From Haliea sp. (GTDB lineage: Bacteria; Pseudomonadota; Gammaproteobacteria; Pseudomonadales; Halieaceae), in the NCBI GenBank assembly GCA_016704305.1, contig JADJAL010000028.1:1-64000 (forward strand): 64,000 nt of DNA, written 5' to 3'. The notes beneath the pieces were generated by a model. It did not search any database. It saw only the letters and a program-made list of their open reading frames with translations, and had not been told where the DNA came from. A program made the translations under genes and the position numbers. This document shows positions 20,071-30,366 of the stretch, piece by piece (position 1 is the stretch's first letter; every line of letters begins with the position of its first letter).

Positions 20071-20253
20071 ACCTCATAAGAGTCCTTCGCTATATCGAGA
20101 CAAGGTTTAATCTGAGGATTGGCGGCCTATCCTGACAAAGAAAACTCCGACTACGTTGAGGTGGTCTCGGGCTTTCTAAGACTATTAACTTGTCAATATG
20201 AAATTCTACAAAGTGACGGGCATATCATAGTGGTCGCATTTTAAAAGAATTAC

Positions 20254-21399
20254 TTGATTTCATTGCTCCTGTTACTGGCAGCTTGTAGTGGAGGCAATAG
20301 TAATCGCGGTAACGATGGTTCTGACCCGTCTGTGCTGACGGGCCAATTGATCGACAGCGCCGTGTCCGGCATACGTTTTGAAACCGACACCCGATCCGGA
20401 GTCACCGACAGCGATGGCCATTTTCAGTACCTTGACGGCGAAATGGTGCGCTTCTACCTGGGTGACCTGTTGCTCGGTGATGCTATCAGCACTCCTGTGG
20501 TTACACTGTTCGATCTGGTCGATGGCGTCACTCCATTCATTGGCAGTGCGCTCCGTCACGCAGTCTGCAATCCAAAGAAGGAGCCAAGCTTTAACTCAGT
20601 TATTAACCTGGCGGTATTGCTACAAACTCTGGACAGCGATGGTAACCCGGACAATGGAATTGATATAGCGTCTGGCGTCGCGGCGCTGTTCACGGCCAAT
20701 AGTCTTGACTTAGATCAGTCTTGGCAACATTTTGAGCATGACCATAGCTGGCGTGAGGTATTATCTCAGGCTAAGGCAGACGGGTTGCTGGAAAGTACAC
20801 GACAGTTGCGTAAACCTTGGCGGGCGATGGCCCATCTGTATGCAAGCCTGGGGATTGACAGCGAGCTGAGCCGACCTCGCGAGCGTATCGTAGATAACGG
20901 CCTAGAACCGAAATATATATTGAGTTTTAGGTACGACGACGAGGGAAAGTTGATTCGCTCAGAGTACGGCGACAACGCCCAAAGCACGCTAAGCCTTATA
21001 GAAACTTATTCCTACGACGCCGACGGCAACCGGACTAGATCAGAGTAAGACTCCAACGCCGACGGCACGCCAGACACTATTAGATACTAAATCTACGCCA
21101 CCGACGGCAACAGGACTAGATCAGACTCCGACTACGGCGCCGATGGCGCCCTAGATCTAATCGAGACCTATACCTACGATGCCGACGGCAACAGGACAAG
21201 ATCAGACTCCGACGACAGCTACGATTCCCTAGATCTAATCCAGACCAATACCTACGATGCCGACGGCAACAGGACTAGATCAGAGTACGAGTACGACTAC
21301 GACGCCGACGGCACGCTAGAATTAATCTTCACCTATACCTACGACGCCGACGTAGATAGCTGGTTTTGGTTATTCAACGCCGAAATACTTTCAGTATGA
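20254..21399 (+). pseudogene. Lipoprotein with YD-type repeats, interrupted by two TAA codons
   Basis: From TTG 20254 a lipoprotein signal (SLLLLLAACSGG) leads into a region typical of bacterial carboxypeptidase-regulatory-like folds (GIRFETDTRSGVTDSDGHFQYLDG), then a C-terminal array of short repeats around YDADGNRTRS. In the same frame TAA appears at 21046-21048 and 21088-21090, each where the repeat pattern predicts TAC (Tyr). The array then continues in frame to TGA 21397-21399. Without the stops the protein would be 381 residues. No catalytic motif is seen; the protein is probably an outer-membrane or surface lipoprotein. Confidence 0.65.
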
Positions 21400-21479
21400 C
21401 TGACGGACAATAGAGAGTAAGGGGGCAGGTTACGGATTTCGAGGCTTACCCAAAGAATATGAGAAGTCTATCTGCTGGA

Positions 21480-22660
21480 GACTGTAACTAAATCTGTGTA
21501 ACTGCCTATTATTAGCCCATGTGATGGGTGAGGATAGGTAGCGTATGAACAAGAAAGAACTACAGGCAATCGCGCAGGCGGCGACCAAGAATATCAGGAC
21601 CGAGGCTGATCTCAACGAGTTCCGCCAAATGCTGACCAAGATCACGGTCGAGACGGCGCTGAACACAGAACTCGATGATCATCTGGGCTTTGCCCGGCAT
21701 GAATCGTCTGGGTCGGGCAACAGCCGCAACGGTTATACCAGTAAGACCCTCCAGACCGAAGACGGCCAGTTTGAATTGAACACTCCGCGAGATCGGGCTG
21801 GCAGCTTCGCGCCCCAGTTGGTGAAGAAGCACCAGCGACGATTTACCTCCATGGATGACAAAATCCACTTCCTGTACGCGCAGGGCATGACCACCCGCGA
21901 GATTGTCACTACTTTCAAGGAGATGTATGGCGCAGACGTCTCTCCTGCGCTGATCTCAAAAGTGACAGACGCGGTGATTGAGCAGGTGATCGAATGGCAG
22001 TCCCGGCCGCTGGACCCGGTCTATCCGATTGTTTACCTCGACTGCATCGTGGTCAAAATCCGGCAGGACAAGCGGGTCATCAACAAGGCGATCTATCTGG
22101 CGCTGGGTGTCAATCTGGCAGGGCACAAGGAATTGCTGGGCCTGTGGCTTACGGAGAATGAAGGCGCCAAGTTCTGGCTGGGTGTGCTTACGGAGCTGCA
22201 GAATCGCGGCGTGAAAGACATCCTGATTGCCTGTGTGGATGGCCTCAAGGGTTTCCCGGAGGCGATCAGCACCGCCTTCCCTCACGCCCAAATCCAACTT
22301 TGCATCGTTCACATGGTCCGCAACTCGATGAAGTACGTGCCGTGGAAGGAGTACAAAGTGGTCGCGGCTGACCTGAAGCGGATCTACCAGTGAGTCACCG
22401 AGGATGAGGCGCTGCTGGCGCTTGAGGAATTCGGCAAACGCTGGGACGAAAAATACCCGATGATCAGCCGATCCTGGCGCAGCCACTGGCACCATCTGAA
22501 CACCTTGTTTCAGTATCCGGAGGACATTCGCAGGGCGCTCTACACCACTAACGCCATTGAGTCCCTGAACAGCGTGATCCGCAAGGCCGTCACCAAGCGC
22601 AAGCTGTTTCCGACGGATGATTCAGCGATGAAGGTGGTGTATCTGGCAACCCTTTCCCTA
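21480..22660 (+). mobile_element. IS256-family insertion sequence, copy 1, truncated at right end
   Basis: The left end (tgtaactaaatctgtgtaactgcc) starts at about 21480 and is identical to that of copy 2 at 31236. The right end is missing: the transposase reading stops making sense after VVYLAT near 22650. No right inverted repeat was found. Confidence 0.8.
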
Positions 22661-22663
22661 TGA
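21545..22663 (+). pseudogene. IS256-family transposase, nonsense codon and C-terminal loss
   Basis: From ATG 21545 the protein matches mutator-type transposases: NSRNGYTSKT, YAQGMTTREI, the first catalytic Asp in VYLDCIVVKIR, the second in IACVDGLKGFPEA, and LCIVHMVRNS. An in-frame TGA at 22391-22393 follows LKRIYQ. The same frame continues with VTEDEALLALEEF, WHHLNTLF, and the catalytic-Glu block TTNAIESLNSVIRK. It then breaks off at VVYLATLSL. Both the stop and the missing C-terminus make it inactive. Confidence 0.85.
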
Positions 22664-22734
22664 GAGGCTGGATCATGCACTAATAGCTGCGAGAGACCTT
22701 GCTGTTATGCGCATACATAGGCCTCGGCCAAAGC

Positions 22735-22938
22735 CTAAAGCCTAGAGCTAATGAATTGAATATTAGCGAAACCATTCACTGTCGGTTTGTAGACGGCATT
22801 GATCCGTAAATCCTGACCCTGGCAATGCTTGCAGGGCGGTCTCCGATAGGGCCTCGCCCAGACTTCAATACCCCGGCTGCGTTTTACCCGTTCAATCTGA
22901 AGGCCGGGCATGCCTATAATCATTCCTGCGTGGGACAT
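22735..22938 (-). pseudogene. ISL3-type transposase N-terminal fragment
   Basis: 67 residues starting MSHAGMIIGMPGLQIERV, with a zinc-finger-like CKHCQGQDLRINAVYK. This matches the N-terminal DNA-binding part of ISL3-family transposases. The catalytic domain is absent. The element lies in the 360-base gap between the IS256 copy and the ligase gene; the remainder of this gap holds nothing else I can identify. Confidence 0.5.
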
Positions 22939-23022
22939 CGGTATTCTCCATTAAATTGATCGTCGCAAAATCAGTTTAATGAATGCCGGTGTCCCCCGTT
23001 AATGATGAAGAGCCTCTTGATG

Positions 23023-24504
23023 TCAGTCACTCGCTCCATGCTCAGGAAATATCAGCTTCCTCAGCGCCATGCGGTCAATCTTGTGAGTACCAGTTGAAGT
23101 GCGCGGGAACTGCATGAACAGCGCAATCTGTACCCGCTCGAATTGCGAAAATTCGTTATTGAGCTTATCCAGTTCCGATTGCTCGGGCCATTGCGCTGAC
23201 TCTATCGCGATCACCAGTTCAACGTAACCTTCGTCTTCGAGGCCGGAAAAGAGGCAAACGGAATCGACTCCCAGCCGATCCTGTATCTCCTGCTCTAACG
23301 GCGCCACCGAGAGTTTCTGCCCGAGATAATTGATCACATCGACACTGCGCCCCAGTATGCGAATGCGACCGTCGGCGCGTTGCACCGCCATATCACCCGG
23401 ATAGAAGTAGCCGGATCTGAACACGGTTTGGCTGGCCTGCGGGTTGTCCATGTAGGCGGAGCAATCAAGCTCTGTCAGCCCTATCCGCAGCTGTCCTTCC
23501 ACGCCAACAGGGCAGGGATTGCCAGCCGCATCGACAATTTCAATCGTACGATACCCGGTGGGAAGCAGCCAGTGCAACTCATCCAGATCAGTAACCTTCG
23601 AGCGCAAAAGCATTGTATAAATCTCGGTGGACGCGTATGCATTCTCCAGATTCTTCGTAATGCGATTGATAATCTGCTCGGCCAGTTTGCGTGAAATAAA
23701 CCCCCCGGTAACGATAAGTTTGAAATCCTTCGCCGGAGTTGCTGCAGATTGGTCAGCCAAAAACGCCAGCAACTGCTGAACCTTGCCGGGAATCAATGAA
23801 GCATGGGTAATCCTGCTTTGAAGTAAATATTCATACCACTCGGGGCGCTGTTCGAGAATAACGCATCCCCCCAGCTGCCACGTAGCGAGCGGATTTCTGT
23901 ATCCCAGCGCGGTCCACAGCCCGAAGTCGACACAGTGGTAAATCGTATCGGCACCAGCATAAGAATTGGACTGAATTCTTTGCGCATTGCGCTGCTGCTG
24001 TAGGTCTCCCCCCAAAAACACTTTCTTATACTTACCAGTGGTGCCGGATGTGTAAAGAATGTGGCCGCCTTCCACGCGGTTCCCCCCCAAGGAGGTAAGC
24101 CCGGACAAGTCGTTGTTCGTGAACACCGGGTTGGGAATGATGACAAGCCTGTTGTTCGCTCCGGCCTCTGGCTCGAGCGGGTATTCCAGTGCCTCACGCT
24201 CGGTGGTAACCATGCCCCAAAGATTGTTCAGCTCCAGCGCTTCTATCATTGCGGTCGATCGGACAGTCACGGTATGCAAGCCGAGTGCTTGCAATGCCAG
24301 GACGACTAACCAGCAGTCCAGTAAATTATGGACGATAACGGCGATGGTGTGGCCTGCAGGGAGTTCCTCTGTCTCTAAATGGCCAGCAGTTGCTCGTATC
24401 GCACCTGCAAATTCGGCATAACTGAAAGTTCTCCCGTTGTGCACAACCGCAGGTTTTGAAGGATTTTCACGTGCGTAGTCAGTGAGTATTTGCAGCCTCA
24501 TCAT
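23023..24504 (-). CDS. AMP-dependent synthetase/ligase
   Basis: 493 residues of the ANL adenylating family. The P-loop ILYTSGTTGKYKK is near residue 150; other core motifs are YASTEIY, the YFYPGDM...GRIRILGR hinge and the C-terminal lysine block GTHKIDRMALRK. These enzymes activate a carboxylic acid with ATP, usually as a CoA thioester. The substrate pocket cannot be read by eye. Start at 24504 or the next codon, both Met. It stands alone among IS remnants, with no carrier protein or thioesterase beside it, so its pathway is open. Confidence 0.9.
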   Translation of the reverse strand: MMRLQILTDYARENPSKPAVVHNGRTFSYAEFAGAIRATAGHLETEELPAGHTIAVIVHNLLDCWLVVLALQALGLHTVTVRSTAMIEALELNNLWGMVTTEREALEYPLEPEAGANNRLVIIPNPVFTNNDLSGLTSLGGNRVEGGHILYTSGTTGKYKKVFLGGDLQQQRNAQRIQSNSYAGADTIYHCVDFGLWTALGYRNPLATWQLGGCVILEQRPEWYEYLLQSRITHASLIPGKVQQLLAFLADQSAATPAKDFKLIVTGGFISRKLAEQIINRITKNLENAYASTEIYTMLLRSKVTDLDELHWLLPTGYRTIEIVDAAGNPCPVGVEGQLRIGLTELDCSAYMDNPQASQTVFRSGYFYPGDMAVQRADGRIRILGRSVDVINYLGQKLSVAPLEQEIQDRLGVDSVCLFSGLEDEGYVELVIAIESAQWPEQSELDKLNNEFSQFERVQIALFMQFPRTSTGTHKIDRMALRKLIFPEHGASD

Positions 24505-24616
24505 TGCGTTCCGGTCTTCGATGAGGGGCGGATTTTAACTGTTTTTCTGCAAACCGCATACTCATCGCCTGCGCTATTTCACGTTTAGCGCGCCATCGGA
24601 TACGGAGCTGCGGTCC

Positions 24617-24930
24617 ATGCACGTGTTAAAGACGGAGCTTGAAAGACGCTTGCGCGAGAATTTGCGGCTTTGGCGGATGGCGACGACATGCCGCCCTCGC
24701 CGCGACTGAGCGCCGAGGGCATGATGGAGACCGTCGCACTGATGGTCGTCGCTACGCTCGATGATCTGGTGGCGGCGAGGGATTGGTGCTATCGCGCCGC
24801 GTTTGGGCACGGCATCGGGGATGAATTAGGCGACGACTGGCAGGGGTTCTTTCGCTTTTCGCAGATACCCGCGATGGGCAGGCGCGCGCAGGTCATACCC
24901 AGCACCCGTGACAGAAGACGTGCGCGGTGA
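24617..24930 (+). pseudogene. Hypothetical protein, probably one frameshift
   Basis: ATG 24617 gives MHVLKTELERRLRE, then a shift near 24660 gives FAALADGDDMPPSPRLSAEG and a helical block ending GRRAQVIPSTRDRRRAR. The joined length of about 104 residues reads smoothly, but I recognise no family. It diverges from the ligase gene. It may instead be part of an old element, as IS5 and IS6 remnants follow directly. Confidence 0.35.
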
Positions 24931-25085
24931 CGTGCGCCTTGCGCCGGGTTCAGCTCGGGTCGCGCCACATGAACCAGGCCATAGAGCATTTCTTACCAAC
25001 GACCTGCTGATGCCGGGCGACAAATCCTTGGCGCTCAGACAGGGCACGTTGCGACTGCTGGAGCACTCAAGGCAGGCAGGTTGGT

Positions 25086-25292
25086 TTGGTCAGAAAGCAG
25101 AAGCTACCTTTCGACGAGCACTTCAGCGTAGATGGTACTTTGATTCAAGCCTGGGCGTTGCAAAAGAGCTACCGCCGCAGTCGTGACAACAGCGAGCCAC
25201 CAGCTGGTAGCGGTCAAAACAGTGAAGCCAATTTCCACAGGGGAAGCCGTGGCAACGAGACACATGAATCAAGGACAGATGGCGATGCGCAA
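25086..25292 (+). mobile_element. IS5-family transposase fragment
   Basis: The frame contains FDEHFSVDGTLIQAWA and later FHRGSRGNETHESRTDGDA, the block around the first catalytic Asp of IS5-group transposases. The rest of the gene is missing on both sides. It abuts an IS6-like fragment on the opposite strand near 25265-25290, so one element interrupted or recombined with the other. Confidence 0.65.
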
Positions 25293-25755
25293 CGCCAAAA
25301 CTCCTCAGCTTATCGGTAACGATCTTCCTAGGCTCGCCACCATATGAGCGCAGTAGACGCTTGAAGAATGACTTGGCTGCGGCCCCATCCCTCTTTGCCT
25401 GCAGGTACACATCGACTAGTTCGCCGTCTTGGTCGACAGCCCGCCACAGGTAATGCTGCTTGCCGTTTATCTTCACAAAGACTTCATCGATGTAGAAGGT
25501 ATCGCCATAGCCTCGGTGTTTTCGCTTAAGTCTCCGTGCGTACAGAGCACCGAACTTGATGCACCAGAGTCGGATCGATTCACGACTGACAGTGATGCCT
25601 CGTTCAGCCAGGAGGTCTTCAATATCCCGGTGGCTCAGATTGAATCGGTAGTAGAGCCAGACGGCGTAGGAAATAATGTCGGGTGGGAAGCGATGGCGCT
25701 TATAGGTATTAATGCACCGATCTTAGCAATTTCGGCCCATTAAGTTGGCAATACC
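25265..25755 (-). mobile_element. IS6-family element, truncated (copy A)
   Basis: Reading from the terminal repeat at 25734-25755 (rc ggtattgccaacttaatggg), the transposase frame gives RHRFPPDIISYAVWLYYRF, LSHRDIEDLLAERGI, GDTFYIDEVFVKINGKQ (catalytic Asp) and YLQAKRDGAAAKSFF with IVTDKLRSFGVAHR (second Asp region). It then breaks off at about 25265, before the catalytic Glu. The normal ATG of the family start reads ATT here (compare the intact start in copy C near 35505). Truncated and inactive. Confidence 0.75.
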
Positions 25756-25833
25756 TTAAGTACAGTTGCTCACGCGTTGCAAGTTCGAATGCTGTTTCTT
25801 TTGTGCGGATGGCGAGGAATTCTTTATAGATCG

Positions 25834-26821
25834 CTAGCTGGATAGTGTCCTGCGGCGACGGAATCTTAATGCTGCCAGGCCGAGGCCGACCAGGGTGATA
25901 ATAGCTGGTTCCGGTACATCCACCGCCGAAATCTGGCCATTCTGGTTGAACACGGGTCGTCCCGTCGCCAGATCTGTCATTGTCCAGTCCGTGATGAGAT
26001 CGTTATTGGCGTCAAACAGGTCTATGTTCGCCAGTTCGAAGGTATTGCTGCAGTTGGCAAATTTTGAGAATGAACCCCCTTGCGTAGTTTGGTTGGCATT
26101 GAGCGTCACGAAAGCGCTGGTCCAGTACATCAGGCTGATTGTCTGGTTCAGGGGCATGCCGCCGATGTCATATGTGTAGCCTGGGCCAAACCGGTTTAGC
26201 GGGTTGTTTGCCGAATCAAACAGCGCATTGAAGTCGAGGTTGGTATTGGTGGTGGCGAGGAAAGCGAGCGGTCCGCTGGCGCAGTTGTTGAAAAGCCCGG
26301 GAAGATTGCACGTTGCCAAGTCATTGGTAGATTGGATCCCGGAAACATTCCAGTGGAAAATGGCACGGTCTGCCAGAGCTTGCGGTGAATAGAACGTCAC
26401 CGAGGTGCGCGATCCGTAAGCACCAATTCCGTAATAACCATTGTCTCCCGCGGTATTGGACACATTCAGGCTGGCTGCATTGCGCGCAGTGAAAAAGCCG
26501 CCGGGGATGGTCGAGGCCGTGGCGTTGATGTTCGCGCCATTGACAGTGAATGCACTGCTCAGGGTTCAGGGGTGAGGGCGCGACAGTACTCCCGTACAGC
26601 GTGCCCTGGCCCATAGCAGCGGTGAAGCCTCCGGATTCTGATGTGGCAGTGCCGAATGCGTAACTCTGGTAGTAGGCCGTGGTGCCGCCCGGATCGCCGA
26701 GACCGCCAGTGAATATGATGTCTGCAGTGGCGACGCCGGTGAAGAGGCAACCTGTGAGCAATACTCCGAGGATTGGGGTAAGTGGGGTAACATTACGCGG
26801 AGAATTTTTACGGCAGAACAT
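25834..26821 (-). pseudogene. PEP-CTERM sorting-domain protein, frameshifted
   Basis: From ATG 26821 (MFCRKNSPRNVTPL) a signal peptide (LGVLLTGCLFTGVATA) is followed by a beta-rich passenger. Near 26560 the frame shifts, resuming LSSAFTVNGANINATAST. The C-terminus is a classic PEP-CTERM tail: VPEPAIITLVGLGLAALR plus FRRRR. Such proteins are exported and processed by an exosortase/EpsH-type enzyme. The motif VPEP, not IPTL, means XrtH at 28951 is not the expected partner; another exosortase should exist elsewhere. The repaired length is about 328 residues. Confidence 0.8.
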
Positions 26822-27232
26822 GGTCGGACCCTCGAGAAAGTCATAACGATTCAGAGAGAGCAAATTTTATGCCAACCCAAAATTCCTATAAAAATCAATT
26901 GGTGGATTTTTCGGCGTAAAGAATGTTGTAAAAATTCCTGACGTCCACATCGCTGGACCAGGCTCAGTGTCGGAAAATACGCCGATGTAGCCGTGCAGGG
27001 ACTCAGGTAAATTACCTTCTTTCACCACACGGCGGCAGAGCAAACGTGTGCATGGCGAATTGCTAATTCATTCATAGGATCAATCAATAAGGGAATCAGG
27101 AGTGAGGGCAGTACCACAAAATCCACCCCGCAAGGTAAGGTATTGACTATTTGCGCTAAACAGGATGTAGTTGGCTCGCAAAGTGCAGCCGACACGAAAA
27201 GCTAACCTATAACAGTAAAGTAGAGGCATCCC
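26822..27232. other. Intergenic region between PEP-CTERM gene and XrtH locus
   Basis: About 410 bases with no supported gene. The two flanking genes are divergent, so both promoters should lie here. No clear repeat or IS end was found. Confidence 0.3.
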
Positions 27233-27832
27233 ATGAAGAAGCTAGTCACTGGTTTGACGTTGAGCCTGGGCTGCGCCGCAAGAGCGCTCGCCGGGTCGCA
27301 AATTGGCGGGTTTTCCACCTTTCAGATAAGCTGGTCCAGTGGTGTTGTGGCCTCTGCGGTGCCGTCTCTGGGTACATACGGTATGCTGTTACTGGCGGCA
27401 CTGCTGGCCCTCGTGGTGTTTAGATTTTCGCGTAGTCGGGGGGCGTTAGTGCGGGCGGTCGCCCCTCTCGTCACGTTCGGGCTCGCGGCCTCCTTTGCAT
27501 TTATGACCGAGCGTCCTGTGGCGGGTGGTGGGGTTGGCCCAGTGGACGCCACTAGCTGTAATGGTTCGTCAACTTACACTGCCAACTTAACAAATCCACC
27601 CCCTTGCTTCGTCAACACCTGTGGTGCGCCTGTCACCGTGTCATACACCTTTATCGACGGGGAACAAGCGGATACGACACCGATTACAGACGCGACCTGT
27701 ACGCGCGATTACTTCTGTAGCGGAGAAGGGTCCTCTGCAATCGACGGTGCAATAATCCCCAGCGACGGGCTGTCCTATGCCACGGCTTACTGTCAAGAGA
27801 TTTTCGATGGGCCGGAAGAGACGGATACGTAA
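27233..27832 (+). CDS. Midcut-by-XrtH-type protein (exosortase H substrate)
   Basis: 199 residues. A signal peptide (MKKLVTGLTLSLGCA) is followed near residue 43 by VPSLGTYGMLLLAALLALVVF and FRFSRSR: a sorting signal of the IPTL/xxxG type, but located internally. After a second hydrophobic stretch comes a Cys-rich ectodomain (CNGS, PPCFVNTCGAPV, DATCTRDYFC). This layout, with the cleavage signal in the first half, is that of the midcut-by-XrtH family found beside xrtH genes. XrtH lies 1.1 kb downstream on the same strand. The gene is intact. Confidence 0.75.
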   Translation: MKKLVTGLTLSLGCAARALAGSQIGGFSTFQISWSSGVVASAVPSLGTYGMLLLAALLALVVFRFSRSRGALVRAVAPLVTFGLAASFAFMTERPVAGGGVGPVDATSCNGSSTYTANLTNPPPCFVNTCGAPVTVSYTFIDGEQADTTPITDATCTRDYFCSGEGSSAIDGAIIPSDGLSYATAYCQEIFDGPEETDT

Positions 27833-27947
27833 GCAGAATACAAATTCTGCGACCAAGGCATTTTTTAGAGAAGGGCATCATTGGAGATCCACAGCGTCAG
27901 CGTGGGGTGCATAAGGTAATCGATTTTCTGCGATACAGTTACCAGCC

Positions 27948-28745
27948 ATGATTGAAGCCGGCTCCGGGTTGCTTATTGATTTTACGGTGGTCACACTCGG
28001 CGCATTTACGGTCGGTATGTTTGTGGAAACGCTGTGGCCTGCCCGCGAATACGTAATATCGATTTCCCGCTGGCTGAATAACGGCGGGCTGGCGTTGCTA
28101 GCCTATGCCTGCAACCACCTGTTAGGTACCTGGCTTGTGGTCCTTTTAATCACGGGTCTCGAGCCCCGGTCCTCACTGACTCTGCGCAATACACCTATAT
28201 GGGTAGATGTGACCGTTACGTTTTTTGTGCTGGAACTGTCGCGCTATGCACTGCATATCGCGATGCACAAAGTTCCCTTCCTTTGGCGTTTCCACGCGGT
28301 ACACCATGCTGACAACGAGGTCGACGTATCGACTTCATACAGGCATCACCCCATTGAGGCAATTTTCAGCGCACTCCCCCTCACGGTGGTGGTGTGGATG
28401 TTGGCAAGCGGGCCACAGGCTCTGGTCATTTACCGGACCTGGGATCTAATCATGGCTGTCTGGACCCATACCAATGTCGAAGTCCCGTCTTGCCTGGAGT
28501 GCTGGCTGCGCCGCGTGCTGGTAACCCCGGCATTTCATCGCACACACCACCTCGCGGATCGACGCTTCACCGACTCGAATTACGGCTCATCGCTACCCTG
28601 GTTCGATTATTTCTTTTCCACCTACCAGGCAACCACCGCAGAGCAGCAGAAATGTGCGCAAATCGGGCTGAAAACGCACACAGCCAACGAGCAGCGCTTG
28701 GACGGCATGCTGTGGGCCCCCCTCAGGCTGCGATTACGCGATTAG
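27948..28745 (+). CDS. Sterol desaturase / fatty acid hydroxylase superfamily protein
   Basis: 265 residues with four membrane segments and the di-iron histidine clusters HIAMH, FHAVHH, RHHP and FHRTHH. The family inserts oxygen or double bonds into lipids at the membrane. ATG 27948 follows the midcut gene by 115 bases on the same strand, and xrtH follows about 200 bases later. A link to the exosortase system, such as modifying a lipid anchor, is only inferred from position. Confidence 0.9.
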   Translation: MIEAGSGLLIDFTVVTLGAFTVGMFVETLWPAREYVISISRWLNNGGLALLAYACNHLLGTWLVVLLITGLEPRSSLTLRNTPIWVDVTVTFFVLELSRYALHIAMHKVPFLWRFHAVHHADNEVDVSTSYRHHPIEAIFSALPLTVVVWMLASGPQALVIYRTWDLIMAVWTHTNVEVPSCLECWLRRVLVTPAFHRTHHLADRRFTDSNYGSSLPWFDYFFSTYQATTAEQQKCAQIGLKTHTANEQRLDGMLWAPLRLRLRD

Positions 28746-28950
28746 CAAGTATAGGAACTCTAAACGCCCTAATCGACAGATTGCCGCCTTTTGCTCTTGG
28801 CAGTGGCGCTCGTAGTATGAACAAGAAGATCCCTGTCCGGCGAAAGCATGTTGCACCGACTCCAACTCAAAACTTCTGTATCTCATCACGGGCTATTCTC
28901 ATATCAGGCCGGGGGCATGATAACATCCCAGACTTAATAGATCAGGAACG

Positions 28951-29458
28951 GTGCCAGTGGCGCGATTCGTCACAATTTTTTTGCTCACGCTGGTGAGCCT
29001 GTTCTATAGAGATGCTCTTGCCGGTGCAGGAGCATGTGATCACTCTTTACCACGGCGCTGGCACGCATCAGCGCAGCAATCATCTTGCCTTTGACAGCTC
29101 GGTGCTAGCGTATGGCAAGATTCTGCAACTCAAGGATACCGGCTTTGCGGTTTCCATCGAGGCCGGCTGTAATGGGGTAGAAGCTGCCATCGTTCTTACC
29201 GCAGCGATAGTCGCCTTCCCCGCCAGCTGGCGTGCGCGCTGTATCGCCATCGCTTTGGGTTTCCTGACGATTCAGGTGATGAACATCGCGCGGATCATCA
29301 GCCTGTTGTATCTGGGCAACTGGAACATGGATCTCTTCACCTGGATACATCTGTACCTATGGCCAGCACTGATCATGCTGGACGTGCTGATCGTGTTCGT
29401 CGTTTACCTGCGCTACATTGCCAGTGATACAGCGCCAGCGCAGGCCGCAAATGGCTAG
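28951..29458 (+). pseudogene. xrtH: Exosortase H, frameshifted in the N-terminal third
   Basis: The probable start is GTG 28951 with AGGA upstream (VPVARFVTIFLLTLVSLFY). The frame shifts near 29010 into MLLPVQEHVIT. Two further compensating shifts (about 29050 and 29090) scramble the stretch between VIT and FDSSVLAYGKIL. Thereafter the frame is clean with the catalytic blocks: Cys in EAGCNGVEA, Arg in MNIARIISLLYLG and His in WIHLYLWPALIMLD. XrtH cleaves IPTLxxWG-type sorting signals at the inner membrane. The catalytic core is intact; only the first segments are affected. Confidence 0.85.
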
Positions 29459-30061
29459 TCACCCCCATATGCGGCAGTTCCTGCTGTTCGTTTTCGCGCT
29501 GCTGATTCCGTGCTTTTTGCTCTGGACGATGGCCAGCAACCTACTGGCGCTGCCGGCTGTTGGCATTGTAAATTTCGTTCTTACCCAGTGGTTTCCCGAC
29601 GTAGTGCACGCCCTTTACATACAGGGTAACAATGTGCTGCTGATGACACAGTTTGGCGAAATGAACGGCCAGCCCGCGCCGCTGGCGGGCTCAGAGTACC
29701 GACTGGGCTTCGAGGTGAATACACGCATTCTTTCGTACTCGTTTCCTTCTACACTGCACTGCATTTCGCCACCCAGCGGAAGGATTACTTCAACAGCTAT
29801 GTGTGGGGGCTGCTGGTGCTCTACCCGCTATTTGCAATTAGCCTGCTGTTGCTGTGTCTGAAGACGCTTATGGTCAGTTTGGGGCCGCTGTTTTTTGAAC
29901 AGCCCGGCGTGTTCGTGCCCAATGTGAATGTGATTGGCCTGCTTTATCAGTTCAGCGTGCTCATCATCCCGACCCTGGCTCCGGCTATCGTCTGGTTGTG
30001 GCAGAGCAGGGATACGCCCCTGTTGCGCGCGGCACTGGCGGGCGAAAGCTCGCAGTTATGA
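29451..30061 (+). pseudogene. XrtH-associated membrane protein, frameshifted
   Basis: ATG 29451 overlaps the end of xrtH by 8 bases, so the two are translationally coupled. The N-terminal part has a membrane segment (LLFVFALLIPCFLLW) and periplasmic region (FPDVVHALYIQGNNVLLM). Near 29750 the frame shifts into FYTALHFATQRKDYFN, followed by two more membrane segments (VLYPLFAISLLLLC, LIIPTLAPAIVWLW). Size (about 203 residues) and position fit the membrane protein that accompanies exosortase H. Its biochemical role is not known. Confidence 0.75.
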
Positions 30062-30288
30062 TTCTTGTCCCGCAACTCCACCCGGCCTTGCTCGCTGACA
30101 GAGCATTGCACATCGAGCGAATCGACCCGCTATGGCGGCTTCATCTTGACAGGCGACTCCAGAAAATAGGTTTCCACGATCTTTGTGCCATGTACACAGC
30201 GGAGCAGGATAACGTTCGGCAGATTCTGGGGACACAGCAGTTGCCGTATGAATTATTGGAAGGACTCACCTTGGTCTGGGTCATGTGA
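30058..30288 (+). CDS. Small hypothetical protein coupled to the XrtH operon
   Basis: 76 residues. ATG 30058 overlaps the TGA of the upstream gene (ATGA), a sign of translational coupling. The product is soluble, with MILVPQLHPALLADRALH at its start, and matches nothing I know. It may be the last gene of the XrtH operon. The following 30289-30475 carries no gene, only the repeat at 30305. Confidence 0.5.
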   Translation: MILVPQLHPALLADRALHIERIDPLWRLHLDRRLQKIGFHDLCAMYTAEQDNVRQILGTQQLPYELLEGLTLVWVM

Positions 30289-30304
30289 AACCTGGCAAAC
30301 GATC

Positions 30305-30366
30305 GGTACTGACAAGTTAACTTATTTTTGCTCAAAAAGTGGGGAGGCATGGCGAATGATTCTGTC
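30305..30366. repeat. Left copy of a ~62-bp inverted duplication
   Basis: The sequence from ggtactgacaagttaactta through the purine-rich ggggaggca to cgaatgattctgt is repeated in inverse orientation at 39910-39971, in front of and including the start codon of the serine hydrolase gene, with about 55 of 62 bases matching. Its first 17 bases also resemble the IS6-like ends elsewhere in the window. Confidence 0.6.

Noticed and set aside
24574..25047. Minus-strand frames beside the ligase gene
   Set aside because: Arg/Pro-rich shadows without start signals; the plus-strand reading is more protein-like.
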